Positions 45,896 through 54,217 of a stretch of DNA of 64,000 nt are shown piece after piece (the first letter of the stretch is position 1; each line of letters begins with the position of its first letter). Origin of the DNA: Bradyrhizobium sp. Ghvi. Lineage in GTDB: Bacteria; Pseudomonadota; Alphaproteobacteria; Rhizobiales; Xanthobacteraceae. Where the stretch lies: NCBI RefSeq assembly GCF_900115265.1, contig NZ_FOVU01000004.1, positions 184,987 through 248,986 on the forward strand, written 5' to 3'. Under the pieces are notes generated by a model. The model saw only the letters and a list, made by a program, of their open reading frames with translations, did not search any database and had not been told where the DNA came from. The translations under genes were made by a program, and so were the position numbers.

Positions 45896-46615
45896 TCAGC
45901 CGTGCGGCCCTCGCAGCTGCGACGTCAGCCTGTCCATCGCCTCCGCGACATCGCGCCATTGCGACAGCCAGCTGCGCGGAAAGCGGAAGGTGAGGTCGGC
46001 GGCGCCGACGCGGCGCTCGGACAGGCACATGCCGGGCGTCGATCCATCGCGCGTGCAGCGCGCGGTCAATGCGGGGTTAGCCGCGGAGTACAGATCCTCG
46101 CTGCCATAGGGCGTGTCGCTGCGGAAGGTGCGCATCGTCAAGCCGTCGTCGGGCGTCGTGGCGGCCTGGTCGAGATAGCGCGGATAGATCGTCATCATCC
46201 GCTGCTCGGGCGAGAGCGCATCGTGATGCGCCGCGATCGAGAGGAAGATGCGGTCGATCGGCTGCATGGCCGTGTCGACGGTATCGGCGGTGACGTGCCT
46301 CGGCCCGCTCGGCGGCTCCAGCGAGGGATAGAGGAAATCGAGATCGACGCGCTCCTGCGGTCCGGAGTGCCGCTGGATCTTCATCCGGATCGCCTGAAGC
46401 GGCAGGTTGAACAGCGTGCCGCCGACGCTCACGGGCAGCTTGTCCGGCGTGTCGGCACCGCCCGTGCTCCAGGTCGGCCACAGCAGATAGGCGACCAGTG
46501 CGATCGCGCTCGCCGCGAAGATGCCGGTGAGCGCGAGCGGGACGATATGCGCACCTGGGCGCGTCTTTGCGCCTGTGCTGGAAGACCGGGGAGAGGTTGC
46601 CGAAAACACCGTCAT
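45896..46615 (-). CDS. Single-pass membrane protein of unknown function
   Basis: 239 residues. A Ser/Thr-rich start, then one membrane segment (IVPLALTGIFAASAIALVAYLLW near 24-46), then a periplasmic part with LPVSVGGTLFNLPLQAIRMKIQRHSGPQERVDLDFLYPSLE near 65-105 and MCLSERRVGAADLTFRFPRSWLSQW near 205-230. Not recognised. The ATG at 46615 is preferred; a TTG at 46627 would add four residues. Single gene. Confidence 0.7.
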   Translation of the reverse strand: MTVFSATSPRSSSTGAKTRPGAHIVPLALTGIFAASAIALVAYLLWPTWSTGGADTPDKLPVSVGGTLFNLPLQAIRMKIQRHSGPQERVDLDFLYPSLEPPSGPRHVTADTVDTAMQPIDRIFLSIAAHHDALSPEQRMMTIYPRYLDQAATTPDDGLTMRTFRSDTPYGSEDLYSAANPALTARCTRDGSTPGMCLSERRVGAADLTFRFPRSWLSQWRDVAEAMDRLTSQLRGPHG

Positions 46616-46838
46616 GACGTCGCGCAAGATGACCGGAAGTCGGCCGGTGGCCGACGAATCACCGGCGAATATGCCATGTGGCGGCGAATTCGCGGAGGGT
46701 TCCCGGTGAAGGGGAACGGGAGGGGCTCTGCGCGGGACGGGCGGGATCGTTAACCTTCCCTTAAGGATAATGTGGCGTTAACCGGCGCTATTTGTCACAG
46801 GAAACGACCTCGCGTTGCGTTAAGGGCGGACTGTTCCG

Positions 46839-47168
46839 ATGACACCTGAAGCTCTCAATACTTTCTTCTCGATCTGCATCGGTTTCGCGCTCGCGGGCGC
46901 GCTCGCAAATGGATACCAGGCGCTCTCGCAGCGGCCCGCCGGCTTCGGGCTGTTGCAGGAGGGCATCGCTCCCCGGACGTTTGCGGCGGTGCCGTTCCTG
47001 GTGTTCGCGGCGCCCTTCATCATCATGCGGAACACGCTGCGGGGCATGCGGCTGGAAACCCGCCGGCTCGAATTCGTGATGATGGCGACCGTCATCGCCG
47101 GCTTCTGGAGCATGATGAGCGGCACCTTCTTCCTGATGACGCTGCGCGCGACCGGCGTTCTGGGCTGA
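46839..47168 (+). CDS. Small membrane protein of unknown function
   Basis: 109 residues with three hydrophobic segments: TFFSICIGFALAGALANGYQAL at 8-29, TFAAVPFLVFAAPFIIM near 46-62 and FVMMATVIAGFWSMMSGTFFLM near 78-99, separated by a basic loop (RNTLRGMRLETRRLE). No recognised domain can be named with certainty. Single gene with good coding signal, followed by the gamma-carbonic anhydrase gene. Confidence 0.7.
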   Translation: MTPEALNTFFSICIGFALAGALANGYQALSQRPAGFGLLQEGIAPRTFAAVPFLVFAAPFIIMRNTLRGMRLETRRLEFVMMATVIAGFWSMMSGTFFLMTLRATGVLG

Positions 47169-47245
47169 CGCTTTCCAGGGCTGCGCGGCGGCCCTTTGCC
47201 TCCGCGCCGTCGTTTCGCTATGGCTTAAGGCGACAGGAGACCTCC

Positions 47246-47776
47246 ATGGCGATCTACGAGCTCGACGGACAGGCGCCCGATCTTCCCTCTGACGGCAACT
47301 ATTTCATCGCGGAGACCGCGACCGTGATCGGCCGCGTGCGCCTGAAGCCGGGCGCCAGCGTCTGGTTCGGCGCGGTGCTGCGTGGCGACAATGAGTGGAT
47401 CGAGATCGGCGAGGGCGCCAACGTGCAGGACGGCTCGACCTGCCATACCGATCTCGGCTTCCCGCTCGTGATCGGGAAGGATTGCACCGTCGGCCACAAT
47501 GTGATCCTGCACGGCTGCACCATCGAGGAGGGCGCGCTGATCGGCATGGGCTCGATCGTGATGAACGGCGCAAGGATCGGCCGCAACAGCATCGTCGGCG
47601 CCGGCTCCGTCATCACCGAGGGCAAGGAGTTTGCCGAACGCTCGCTGATCATCGGCTCGCCGGCGCGCGTGATCCGCACGCTCGACGACGCACAGGTGCA
47701 GCGGATGGGGAGCGCGGCGAGGTTTTACGTCGCCAATGGTCCGCGCTTCAAGAAGGGCCTGAAGCGGATCGGCTGA
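47246..47776 (+). CDS. Gamma-carbonic anhydrase family protein
   Basis: 176-residue left-handed beta-helix protein that would form a trimer. Hexapeptide repeats run from FIAETATVIGRVRLKPGASVWFGAVLRGDN to the end. The metal His ligands are seen in CHTD near 72 and in VGHNVILHGC near 89-98. It is the same family as E. coli YrdA/PaaY and archaeal Cam; carbonic anhydrase activity is not proven for such proteins. Start fixed by AGGAGA. Single gene. Confidence 0.92.
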   Translation: MAIYELDGQAPDLPSDGNYFIAETATVIGRVRLKPGASVWFGAVLRGDNEWIEIGEGANVQDGSTCHTDLGFPLVIGKDCTVGHNVILHGCTIEEGALIGMGSIVMNGARIGRNSIVGAGSVITEGKEFAERSLIIGSPARVIRTLDDAQVQRMGSAARFYVANGPRFKKGLKRIG

Positions 47777-47906
47777 GGCCCTCCGCCGCTGGCGTCCCGC
47801 CCGCGCGGCACGGTTCCGAACCGTAAAAATACCAGCTGGTAATTTAATCCTCCGCTAGCGCGGCGGTGCCTACCATGGAGCGTTCTCAACCAGAAGGAGC
47901 GGCGCC

Positions 47907-49601
47907 ATGGGAGCTACGGCGCTGGGATCCGGCTTCGCCACCGGAACCAACTTTTTGAAGAAACTTGTCCGCTTTTTGCGCGGCACCGACACGCTGAGCG
48001 TTGCGGAGAAGGTCTACAGCATCGCGGGCTTTCTCGCGATCGTCACCACCTTTCTGCTCGTGATGTCGATCCAGACGGTCCGGTTGCAGACGACCTATCG
48101 TCACATGTACGCAACCTCCGCAGAGGCCGCGATCGGCGCCGGGCGCATCAACGCGCTGATCTACGCGATCGTGATGGAGTCGCGCGGCATCTACATGTCC
48201 GCCGATCGTCGCGCCGTGAAGCAGTTCGCCGACGGGCTGGTACGGCGCAACGGCGAACTCGCCGAGGCGGTGAAGGCGATGGAGCGGACCGTCGGTGACG
48301 ACGACGGCGAACTATTCTCCACTTTCCGCCAGCGCATCGCGCAGTTCATCGATTTCCGTCAGGAAGTGGTGCGGCGCGGCCTCGAGATCAGTCCTGCCGC
48401 GGCGCGGGAATGGGGCGACAGTAATGCCAACCGAACCCTGCGCAGGAAGCTCAACAGCGATGTCGAGGCGCTCGAACGCATCTATGGGGAGCGCGCCCGT
48501 CAGGCGGATCAGCTCGCTGACGAGAACCGCTACGCCGCCGCCTACCTGTTCATGCTCGGACTCGCCGCGCTGCTGCTCGGCGCGCTCAATGTCGTCGTGA
48601 TGCGCGGATCGGTGTTGGACCCTCTCTCCGATATTGCGCAAGCGACAGATCGCATCACGACGGGCGACATTAGGAGCCAGGTGCCGCATCTCGCCCGCTA
48701 CGACGAGATCGGCCGGCTGGCGCGCGCTGTGCAGAATTTCCGCGACGCGGTCGCGCAGATCTTCGAGCTGGAGCAGCTTGAATTCGATATCACCAAGCAG
48801 CGCGATGCCGCCATGGCGGAGCGAGACAAGTTCAACGACAAGTACCAGGCCAAGAAATGGCAGCTCTCGGCCGCAATCAACAGCATGCCGCAGGGCCTGA
48901 TCATGCTCGACGGCAAGGCCGATGTCGTCGCGATGAATGGCAACTACCGGCGGATCTACAATCTGCCCGAGACGATCCAGGCCGGATCCACGCTGGAGGA
49001 GATCCTTCAGCACCGGGTCAAGAGCGGATTGTTCAGCGGTGACGTCACGAAATACGTCGGAGCTGTGCTCGAACGGATCGCCAAGCGTGAGCCGACGTCC
49101 TATGAGATCAACTTGAATGACGGCCGCACCATCAAGATCTACGAACGGCCGATGGACGGCGGCGGCTGGGTCTCGGTGCAGGAGGACGTCACCGAGCAAC
49201 GTCAGCGCGAGCGAATGCTCGAGCGGATGGAGCGTTTCCTCGCCACCATCATCGAGAACGTGACCGAAGGCATCATCGCCAAGGATGCGCGCAACCTGCG
49301 TTATCTGTTCATCAACAAGGCTGCTGAAAAGCAGATTGGCATGTCGCGCGCCGAAATCGTCGGCAAGACCGCGCGCGAACTGTTTCCCAAGGAAACCGCC
49401 GATCTGATCGAACAGCGCGACAGGCAGCTGCTAGCCCAGCAGCAGCAACTCGAGCCCGTCACCGATACGATCAACAATCCCATCCGCGGTCGGCGCCGGG
49501 TATCGTGGCGGCGCCTCCAGATCGGCGGAGCCCGAGAGGATTCGCACATATTCGTGACCATGGTCGAGGATCTCGACAAGGAGATGGGTGCCGCCGCGTA
49601 A
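47907..49601 (+). CDS. Membrane PAS sensor protein without output domain
   Basis: 564 residues. TM1 lies at 36-57, a periplasmic helical region at 60-208, and TM2 at 211-233, followed by HAMP (LSDIAQATDRITTGDIRSQVP, LARYDEIGRLARAVQNFRDA) to about 285, coiled coil to 320, one PAS near 322-430 (INSMPQGLIMLDGKADVVAMNGNYRRIYNLP) and a second near 440-555. No kinase, GGDEF or EAL domain follows. Relatives in this group usually end in such domains. It may act with a separate partner. AAGGAG precedes the ATG. Single gene. Confidence 0.85.
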   Translation: MGATALGSGFATGTNFLKKLVRFLRGTDTLSVAEKVYSIAGFLAIVTTFLLVMSIQTVRLQTTYRHMYATSAEAAIGAGRINALIYAIVMESRGIYMSADRRAVKQFADGLVRRNGELAEAVKAMERTVGDDDGELFSTFRQRIAQFIDFRQEVVRRGLEISPAAAREWGDSNANRTLRRKLNSDVEALERIYGERARQADQLADENRYAAAYLFMLGLAALLLGALNVVVMRGSVLDPLSDIAQATDRITTGDIRSQVPHLARYDEIGRLARAVQNFRDAVAQIFELEQLEFDITKQRDAAMAERDKFNDKYQAKKWQLSAAINSMPQGLIMLDGKADVVAMNGNYRRIYNLPETIQAGSTLEEILQHRVKSGLFSGDVTKYVGAVLERIAKREPTSYEINLNDGRTIKIYERPMDGGGWVSVQEDVTEQRQRERMLERMERFLATIIENVTEGIIAKDARNLRYLFINKAAEKQIGMSRAEIVGKTARELFPKETADLIEQRDRQLLAQQQQLEPVTDTINNPIRGRRRVSWRRLQIGGAREDSHIFVTMVEDLDKEMGAAA

Positions 49602-49630
49602 CGGCCGGCTCGCGCCACCTTGGGGGAGCA

Positions 49631-49828
49631 TCAGCTTCCTTCCGATTCCCGCGCCTCGCTTGTGCCCGCGACTTTCTCGTGGCCGGCTGCCCAAAGCGCG
49701 TGCTCGTCGCTGCCGCTCGGATACGGGTTGGCTTCGGCTGGAATGTTTTCGCGCGCTGCGCGTTCGCCCTCTGCAAACGGATCGCGATCCATCATCGTGC
49801 TCTCGCCCTTCTGCTTCTGGCGCGCCAT
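49631..49828 (-). CDS. Rmf/CrpP-like small protein
   Basis: 65 residues. The core DPFAEGERAARENIPAEANPYPSGSDEHALWAAGHEKV resembles the ribosome modulation factor and CrpP fold: a G-xxxx-G/A helix, an NPYP turn and a W-xxGxxxA helix. Rmf dimerises ribosomes in stationary phase; CrpP-like proteins modify or bind small molecules. The basic RNA-binding tail of true Rmf is shorter here, so only the family is suggested. It is convergent with the PAS sensor and next to small secreted genes. Confidence 0.65.
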   Translation of the reverse strand: MARQKQKGESTMMDRDPFAEGERAARENIPAEANPYPSGSDEHALWAAGHEKVAGTSEARESEGS

Positions 49829-49907
49829 AGAATCTCAAGCTGATGGAAAGGGATTTGTTCCGGAACCCGTCTTTGCCGCGGCCGTTGATGGGTCGAGGAG
49901 AATTCCG

Positions 49908-50213
49908 ATGAGCAAGTTTTCCGCAAGCACTTCAATCAAGACGTTGATCGTCGTCTTCAGTCTTGCCGCGATGCCGGCGATGTCCTTCGCGCAAGGCGGT
50001 GCCGGGTCGACTGGATCAGCTGCGGGTGTGGCCAATGCGCCGGCGCCGCCGCCTGGCACCAACAGCCTGGGCACGGCGCAATCCTCCGGCGCCAATAGGG
50101 CGCCGGGTGTCACCACCGGCGCTGCCGGTACCAACCCCGGCGCCGACGCCACGGTGAACGCCGAGAACCGGCTGCTCGACAAGAAGATGAAGAGCATCTG
50201 CCGCGGCTGCTGA
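49908..50213 (+). CDS. Small secreted protein, Gly/Ala/Pro-rich
   Basis: 101 residues. A signal peptide (SIKTLIVVFSLAAMPAMSFAQ, cleavage near residue 29) precedes a low-complexity middle rich in Gly, Ala, Pro and Thr, then a conserved-looking end AENRLLDKKMKSICRGC. The two C-terminal Cys could form a disulphide or attach something. Function unknown. GAGGAG precedes the ATG at 49908. It is the first of two small secreted genes in the same direction. Confidence 0.65.
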   Translation: MSKFSASTSIKTLIVVFSLAAMPAMSFAQGGAGSTGSAAGVANAPAPPPGTNSLGTAQSSGANRAPGVTTGAAGTNPGADATVNAENRLLDKKMKSICRGC

Positions 50214-50314
50214 CGCTCGCGCGGAAGTGAGTCTGCCCGCCTATCTTCAATGCGCGCACGACATTAGCTTGGTCCTGTTTGAATCGTGGACGTTTCCACG
50301 CCGGGGGTGAGTTG

Positions 50315-50683
50315 ATGTTACGCAAGATGATGATGGCCGCACTGACCGTTGCAGCGGTCGGTCTCGCAGCGCCCCAGGCGGCGCAGGCGCGAGGCGGTTT
50401 CGGACATGGCGGCGGCTTCCATGGCGGCGGCTTCCATGGCTGGGGTCATGGCGGCTGGGGCCATGGCTGGCACGGCGGCGGTTTCTGGCCAGGCGTCGCA
50501 ATTGGTGTCGGCATTGCAGGCGCTGGCTATTACGGCGCGTATGGCTACGGCTATCCTTACTACGGCGACCCCTATTATTACGGCCTCGGCTACGAGGACT
50601 ATGGTGCGCAGTGCTATCCCGTGCGCCAGCGCGTGGTGACTCGATGGGGCTGGCGTGTCCGCCGCGCTCAGGTCTGTGAATAG
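50315..50683 (+). CDS. Secreted Gly/His-rich protein
   Basis: 122 residues. A signal peptide (MMMAALTVAAVGLAAPQAAQA) is followed by a stretch of about 30 residues made mostly of Gly, His, Trp and Phe (GGGFHGGGFHGWGHGGWGH), a hydrophobic glycine-rich segment (GVAIGVGIAGAGYYGAYGYG) and a Tyr-rich end with two Cys (AQCYPVR, RAQVCE). Such proteins are common in rhizobia and may bind metals or join the cell surface, but none is proven. GGGGGTGAG precedes the ATG. Confidence 0.75.
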   Translation: MLRKMMMAALTVAAVGLAAPQAAQARGGFGHGGGFHGGGFHGWGHGGWGHGWHGGGFWPGVAIGVGIAGAGYYGAYGYGYPYYGDPYYYGLGYEDYGAQCYPVRQRVVTRWGWRVRRAQVCE

Positions 50684-50735
50684 CGGCTGCGGACAATAGG
50701 GTGCCCGGCGCGCGGCATCCAAATACCGAGGCATT

Positions 50736-50777
50736 AAAAAACAAGGCCGTTGACGCAGTATACCGTCAACGACCTTG
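50736..50777 (-). terminator. Rho-independent terminator, minus strand
   Basis: On the minus strand CAAGGTCGTTGACG, a short loop, CGTCAACGGCCTTG then TTTTTT forms a 14-base stem with one bulge or mismatch and a T-run. It lies 125 bases past the stop of the coiled-coil protein gene and would end its transcript. Confidence 0.75.
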
Positions 50778-50901
50778 CCAGCCCCGGATATTGAAATCGG
50801 CTCACGCCATCCGGTATGGGCGAACATCGCGCGGAATCACACGGGCGAATGTGATCCATTTCACATCTGGCGAAAATAAAAGCCGGTGGCCCTGGATCCA
50901 A

Positions 50902-51396
50902 TCAGCCGCGAGAGCGTTTGCGGGCGCTGGCATGGACGCGGTGACGCGCCGGTTTCCTAGAGGTAACCGCGGGTGTCTCGGCCTCTGTGGCGCGGGCGGA
51001 GGCAAAGGATTGCCGCAACCCATCGATGGATTCGTTCAGATTGGCGACCTGCTCCGACAGGCGCTTGGTGTCGGCCTGCTGCGAGGCGAGCAGCCGTTTC
51101 ATGGTCAAAAGCTGGTCCTGCACGACCTGAAGCTGATCGATCGATTCCTGCTGGGTCGCCTCCAGCCCCTTCGTCTTCTCCACGAGCTGCTCGGAGGCCT
51201 GCGCGGCGCGGGCCTGAAGCTGCCGTGAGGCCACCACCCGATCGGTTTCCGGCATAGCGCCGGTATAAGCGCGCCAGATCGCGATCGAGGTGACGCCCGC
51301 GATCAGCAGGAGCAGCGCCGCAGCCGTCAGCGCGATCGGCTGGGCACCGAGGCGGAGGAGGGGATTGGACGGTGTGTCCTCTGCGAGATCGATCAT
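50902..51396 (-). CDS. Membrane-anchored coiled-coil protein
   Basis: 164 residues, unknown function. One membrane segment (ALTAAALLLLIAGVTSIAIW near 22-41) is followed by a long heptad-rich helix from about 58 to 130 (QASEQLVEKTKGLEATQQESIDQLQVVQDQLLTMKRLLASQQADTKRLSEQVANLNESIDGL), then a basic tail (SRKPARHRVHASARKRSRG) that may bind nucleic acid or phospholipid. The ATG at 51396 is preferred; longer frames lack sense. It ends near the terminator at 50736-50777. Confidence 0.7.
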   Translation of the reverse strand: MIDLAEDTPSNPLLRLGAQPIALTAAALLLLIAGVTSIAIWRAYTGAMPETDRVVASRQLQARAAQASEQLVEKTKGLEATQQESIDQLQVVQDQLLTMKRLLASQQADTKRLSEQVANLNESIDGLRQSFASARATEAETPAVTSRKPARHRVHASARKRSRG

Positions 51397-51638
51397 CGCT
51401 GACAAGACCCAAATTGAAACTTGGTGCGTGGCGAAGAGCGGCAGCACAAGAACGAAGGAACAAGGCGGCCGGGGCGTCCCGAAAGCGTTACAGTTCAGCA
51501 ACAAATGGGACAAAAAGGTGGCCGCCGGGGAGAAAAGCTGAGCTGAACCAAGGCGACAGTTCCCACAGCCGCGCCGAACTCGGCTTGAGCGGAGAGTATC
51601 GCGGTACGCTCGAGATCCGCCCAGCGCGGATCGCAGGC

Positions 51639-52370
51639 CTACGGCTGAAACGGTGCAAACGGACCGGAATAGGTCTTGGTCCGCGGCACCGCGTAGGGGC
51701 CGAGCCGGGATGTCGTTAAGCCCAGCCGCACCAGACCTTCCGCGAGCGTCACCGCAGCCGCGACGCCGTCGACGACGGGCAGACAATGCTTGTCCGCGAG
51801 CTCGGCGGCAAGATCGGCCATGCCGGCGCAGCCGAGCACGATGGCCTCGGCGCGGTCGTCGCGGATCGCGGCCGCGATTTCCGTGGAGATCTTTCCAAGG
51901 GCCTCTGCGTTGCGCTCCTCGAGCGCGAGCACGGGGACCTCGGCGGCGCGGACGCGGGCGCAGCGGTCGACGAGGCCATACTTCCGCAGGTTATGCTCGA
52001 TCGGTACGATGGAGACACCGAGCGTCGTCACCACCGCAAACCGCGCTGCGACCAGGCTCGCCATGTGAAAGCCCGCTTCGCCGATGCCGATCACCGGCAC
52101 CTTCGCCACGGCACGTGCAGCGTCGAGGCCGGTATCGTCGAAACAGGCGATGACGTGGGCATCCGCGCCGTCGCGGTCGGCTTCACGAATGCAGCCGAGC
52201 ATGCCGGGGACCGCGAACGCCTCGTCGTAGAATCCTTCGATCGAGACCGGTCCCATCGTGGGCTGGCGCGCATCGATCACCGTGTCGGGCCGCGCGATGG
52301 CGCGCGCCGCCGTGGCGATCTTCGCCGTCATCGAGGCCGTCGTGTTGGGATTGACGACGTGAAGTCGCAT
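51639..52370 (-). CDS. Asp/Glu/hydantoin racemase family protein
   Basis: 243-residue cofactor-independent racemase family protein. It starts MRLHVVNPNTTASMTAKI, has the first active-site Cys in VIACFDDTGLDAARA near 75 and the second in AIVLGCAGMADLA near 176. Family members racemise aspartate, glutamate, hydantoins or allantoin. The gene ends the minus-strand ABC importer set, starting 5 bases after the last permease stop, so the importer probably carries its substrate. Which one is unknown. Confidence 0.9.
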   Translation of the reverse strand: MRLHVVNPNTTASMTAKIATAARAIARPDTVIDARQPTMGPVSIEGFYDEAFAVPGMLGCIREADRDGADAHVIACFDDTGLDAARAVAKVPVIGIGEAGFHMASLVAARFAVVTTLGVSIVPIEHNLRKYGLVDRCARVRAAEVPVLALEERNAEALGKISTEIAAAIRDDRAEAIVLGCAGMADLAAELADKHCLPVVDGVAAAVTLAEGLVRLGLTTSRLGPYAVPRTKTYSGPFAPFQP

Positions 52371-52375
52371 CGTGA

Positions 52376-53254
52376 TCAGACGAGTCCCTTGCCGGCGTCC
52401 GAGCCCTTGGCCGCCTGCCGCTTGTTGAGCATGTGGATGGTACCGAGCGCAAGCGTGATCACCGCGAATGAGACAGCGGAGATGATGGTCCCGAGCGCAT
52501 AGATGTCAGGGTTCGTCACGGTCGTGGTGAGGCCCTGGAGATCGAGCGGTAATGTGTTCACCGCGCCGATCGCCTGGCTGGAGCGCGCGAGCTCGTCCCA
52601 GGATAGGGTGAAGCCGAACAGGCCGATGCCGATCACCGAGGGCAGGATGATCGGCAGCACGACATGGCGAAAGGCCTGCCACGGCGTCGCACCGAGATCG
52701 CGGGCGGCTTCCTCCAGCCTGGGGTCAAAGCGATTGAAGATCGCGAACATGATCAGCAGGCCGAACGGCAGCGTCCAGGTCAGATGTGCGCCGAGACCTG
52801 ACGTGAGCAGCCCCATCGAGGTTTCGAAATTCTCGTTCCAGTGCGCCTTGATCAGGTCGTCGATGATGCGGAATTCAAGCGAGATCCCGAGCGAGGTGAT
52901 GATCGAGGGGACGATGAGGCTGGCGATTGCCGAGTAGAACAGGATGCTCTGCGCCCTGAACTTCCTGCGGAAGGCCATGCCGGCGGCGACCGACAGCACG
53001 ACGGTGACGGCCATGACTATGACGCCGAGTAGCAGCGAGCGGCGGAAGGATGCGCCGAGATCGATGATGCCGGTGCCCTGGAACAGTTTTGCCAGCCAGT
53101 AGGTCGAGACGCCGTTCATCGGGAAGGTGAGGCCGCCCTGCGGCCCCTGGAACGACAGCACGTAGATCGCGATCATCGGGCCATAGAGAAACAGCACATA
53201 GGCCGCGAAGAAGATCGCGAGCACATAAAAGCTGCGCGGGCGTCCTTCCTTCAT
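52376..53254 (-). CDS. ABC transporter permease (PotC type)
   Basis: 292-residue inner-membrane permease with six segments. The coupling loop reads EEAARDLGATPWQAFRHVVLPIILPSVIGIGLFGFTLSWDELARS near 190-235, typical of PotC/CysW-type permeases. It starts 3 bases after the PotB-type gene and ends 5 bases before the racemase gene. It belongs to one minus-strand operon from 56536 to 51639. Confidence 0.92.
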   Translation of the reverse strand: MKEGRPRSFYVLAIFFAAYVLFLYGPMIAIYVLSFQGPQGGLTFPMNGVSTYWLAKLFQGTGIIDLGASFRRSLLLGVIVMAVTVVLSVAAGMAFRRKFRAQSILFYSAIASLIVPSIITSLGISLEFRIIDDLIKAHWNENFETSMGLLTSGLGAHLTWTLPFGLLIMFAIFNRFDPRLEEAARDLGATPWQAFRHVVLPIILPSVIGIGLFGFTLSWDELARSSQAIGAVNTLPLDLQGLTTTVTNPDIYALGTIISAVSFAVITLALGTIHMLNKRQAAKGSDAGKGLV

Positions 53255-53257
53255 CGC

Positions 53258-54217
53258 CTACAGCTCCTTCTTGATGTCGACGATGCGCGACATCATGGTG
53301 ATGATCAGGAATGTGATGACGAGCAGGATCACCGCATTCGCGGCCGCGGCCGGGAATTGCAGCGCGTTCACCCGCGTCTCGATGATCTTGCCGGCGGCGG
53401 CGATCTGCTGGCCGCCCATCACGCCGATGGTGATGAAGTCGCCCATCACGATGGTGATGACGAAGATCGAGCCGATCACGATGCCGGGTTTTGCCAGCGG
53501 AACGATGACGTTGACCAGAGTCTGGAGGCCGGTGGCGCCGGCGTCGTAGGCCGCCTCGATCAGCGACTTGTCGATGCGGATCATCGAATTGAAGATCGGC
53601 ACGACCATGAAGAAGGTGAAGAGGTGGACCAGCGCCAGCACCACCGAGAATTCGGAGAACAGCAGCCATTCCAACGGCTGGCTGATCAGGCCCGTCTTCA
53701 TCAGGCCGGAGTTCACCAGACCATTGCGTCCGAGTAGCGGGATCCAGGCGATCATGCGGATGACGTTGGAAGTCCAGAACGGAATCGTGCAGAGCAGCGA
53801 CAGTCCCATCTGCCAGGTCTTGGACTTGACGTGGAAGGCAAGGAAATAGGCGACCCAGAAGCCGATGAAGAGCGTGATGGCCCAGACCAGGAAGCACAGC
53901 TTGAGCGTCTTCAGATAAGTCTTGGCAATGGTACAGAGATCGGGAAGCTGCGCGATGCAGCCTTCGAACGTGTCGGTGTAGCCGCGGCCGGAGAAGGCCG
54001 GTAGCAACTGGTATTCGTTGTAGTCCCAGAACGAAACGATGACGACGAAGACGAGCGGAATGAGAAAGAAGGCGAGAAAGACCAGCATCATCGGCCCGGC
54101 CTGTAGCCAGGAGACGAAGGAGGGCGACAGGCGCGCCGCTTTCGCAGGGCGCGCCGTGTCCGATCCCCGGACGAGGTCCGGGGATGCCTGTTGCAAGATG
54201 TCTTCCGAGGTATCCAT
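53258..54217 (-). CDS. ABC transporter permease (PotB type) with repeat-derived N-terminus
   Basis: 319 residues, six membrane segments from about residue 34. The loop IEAAYDAGATGLQTLVNVIVPLAKPGIVIGSIFVITIVMGDFI near 225-265 contacts the ATPase. Its ATG overlaps the stop of the binding protein gene (TGATG). The N-terminal SPDLVRGSD is encoded by ATCCCCGGACGAGGTCCGGGGAT, a perfect palindrome that looks like a mobile palindromic element inserted in frame. Confidence 0.92.
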   Translation of the reverse strand: MDTSEDILQQASPDLVRGSDTARPAKAARLSPSFVSWLQAGPMMLVFLAFFLIPLVFVVIVSFWDYNEYQLLPAFSGRGYTDTFEGCIAQLPDLCTIAKTYLKTLKLCFLVWAITLFIGFWVAYFLAFHVKSKTWQMGLSLLCTIPFWTSNVIRMIAWIPLLGRNGLVNSGLMKTGLISQPLEWLLFSEFSVVLALVHLFTFFMVVPIFNSMIRIDKSLIEAAYDAGATGLQTLVNVIVPLAKPGIVIGSIFVITIVMGDFITIGVMGGQQIAAAGKIIETRVNALQFPAAAANAVILLVITFLIITMMSRIVDIKKEL

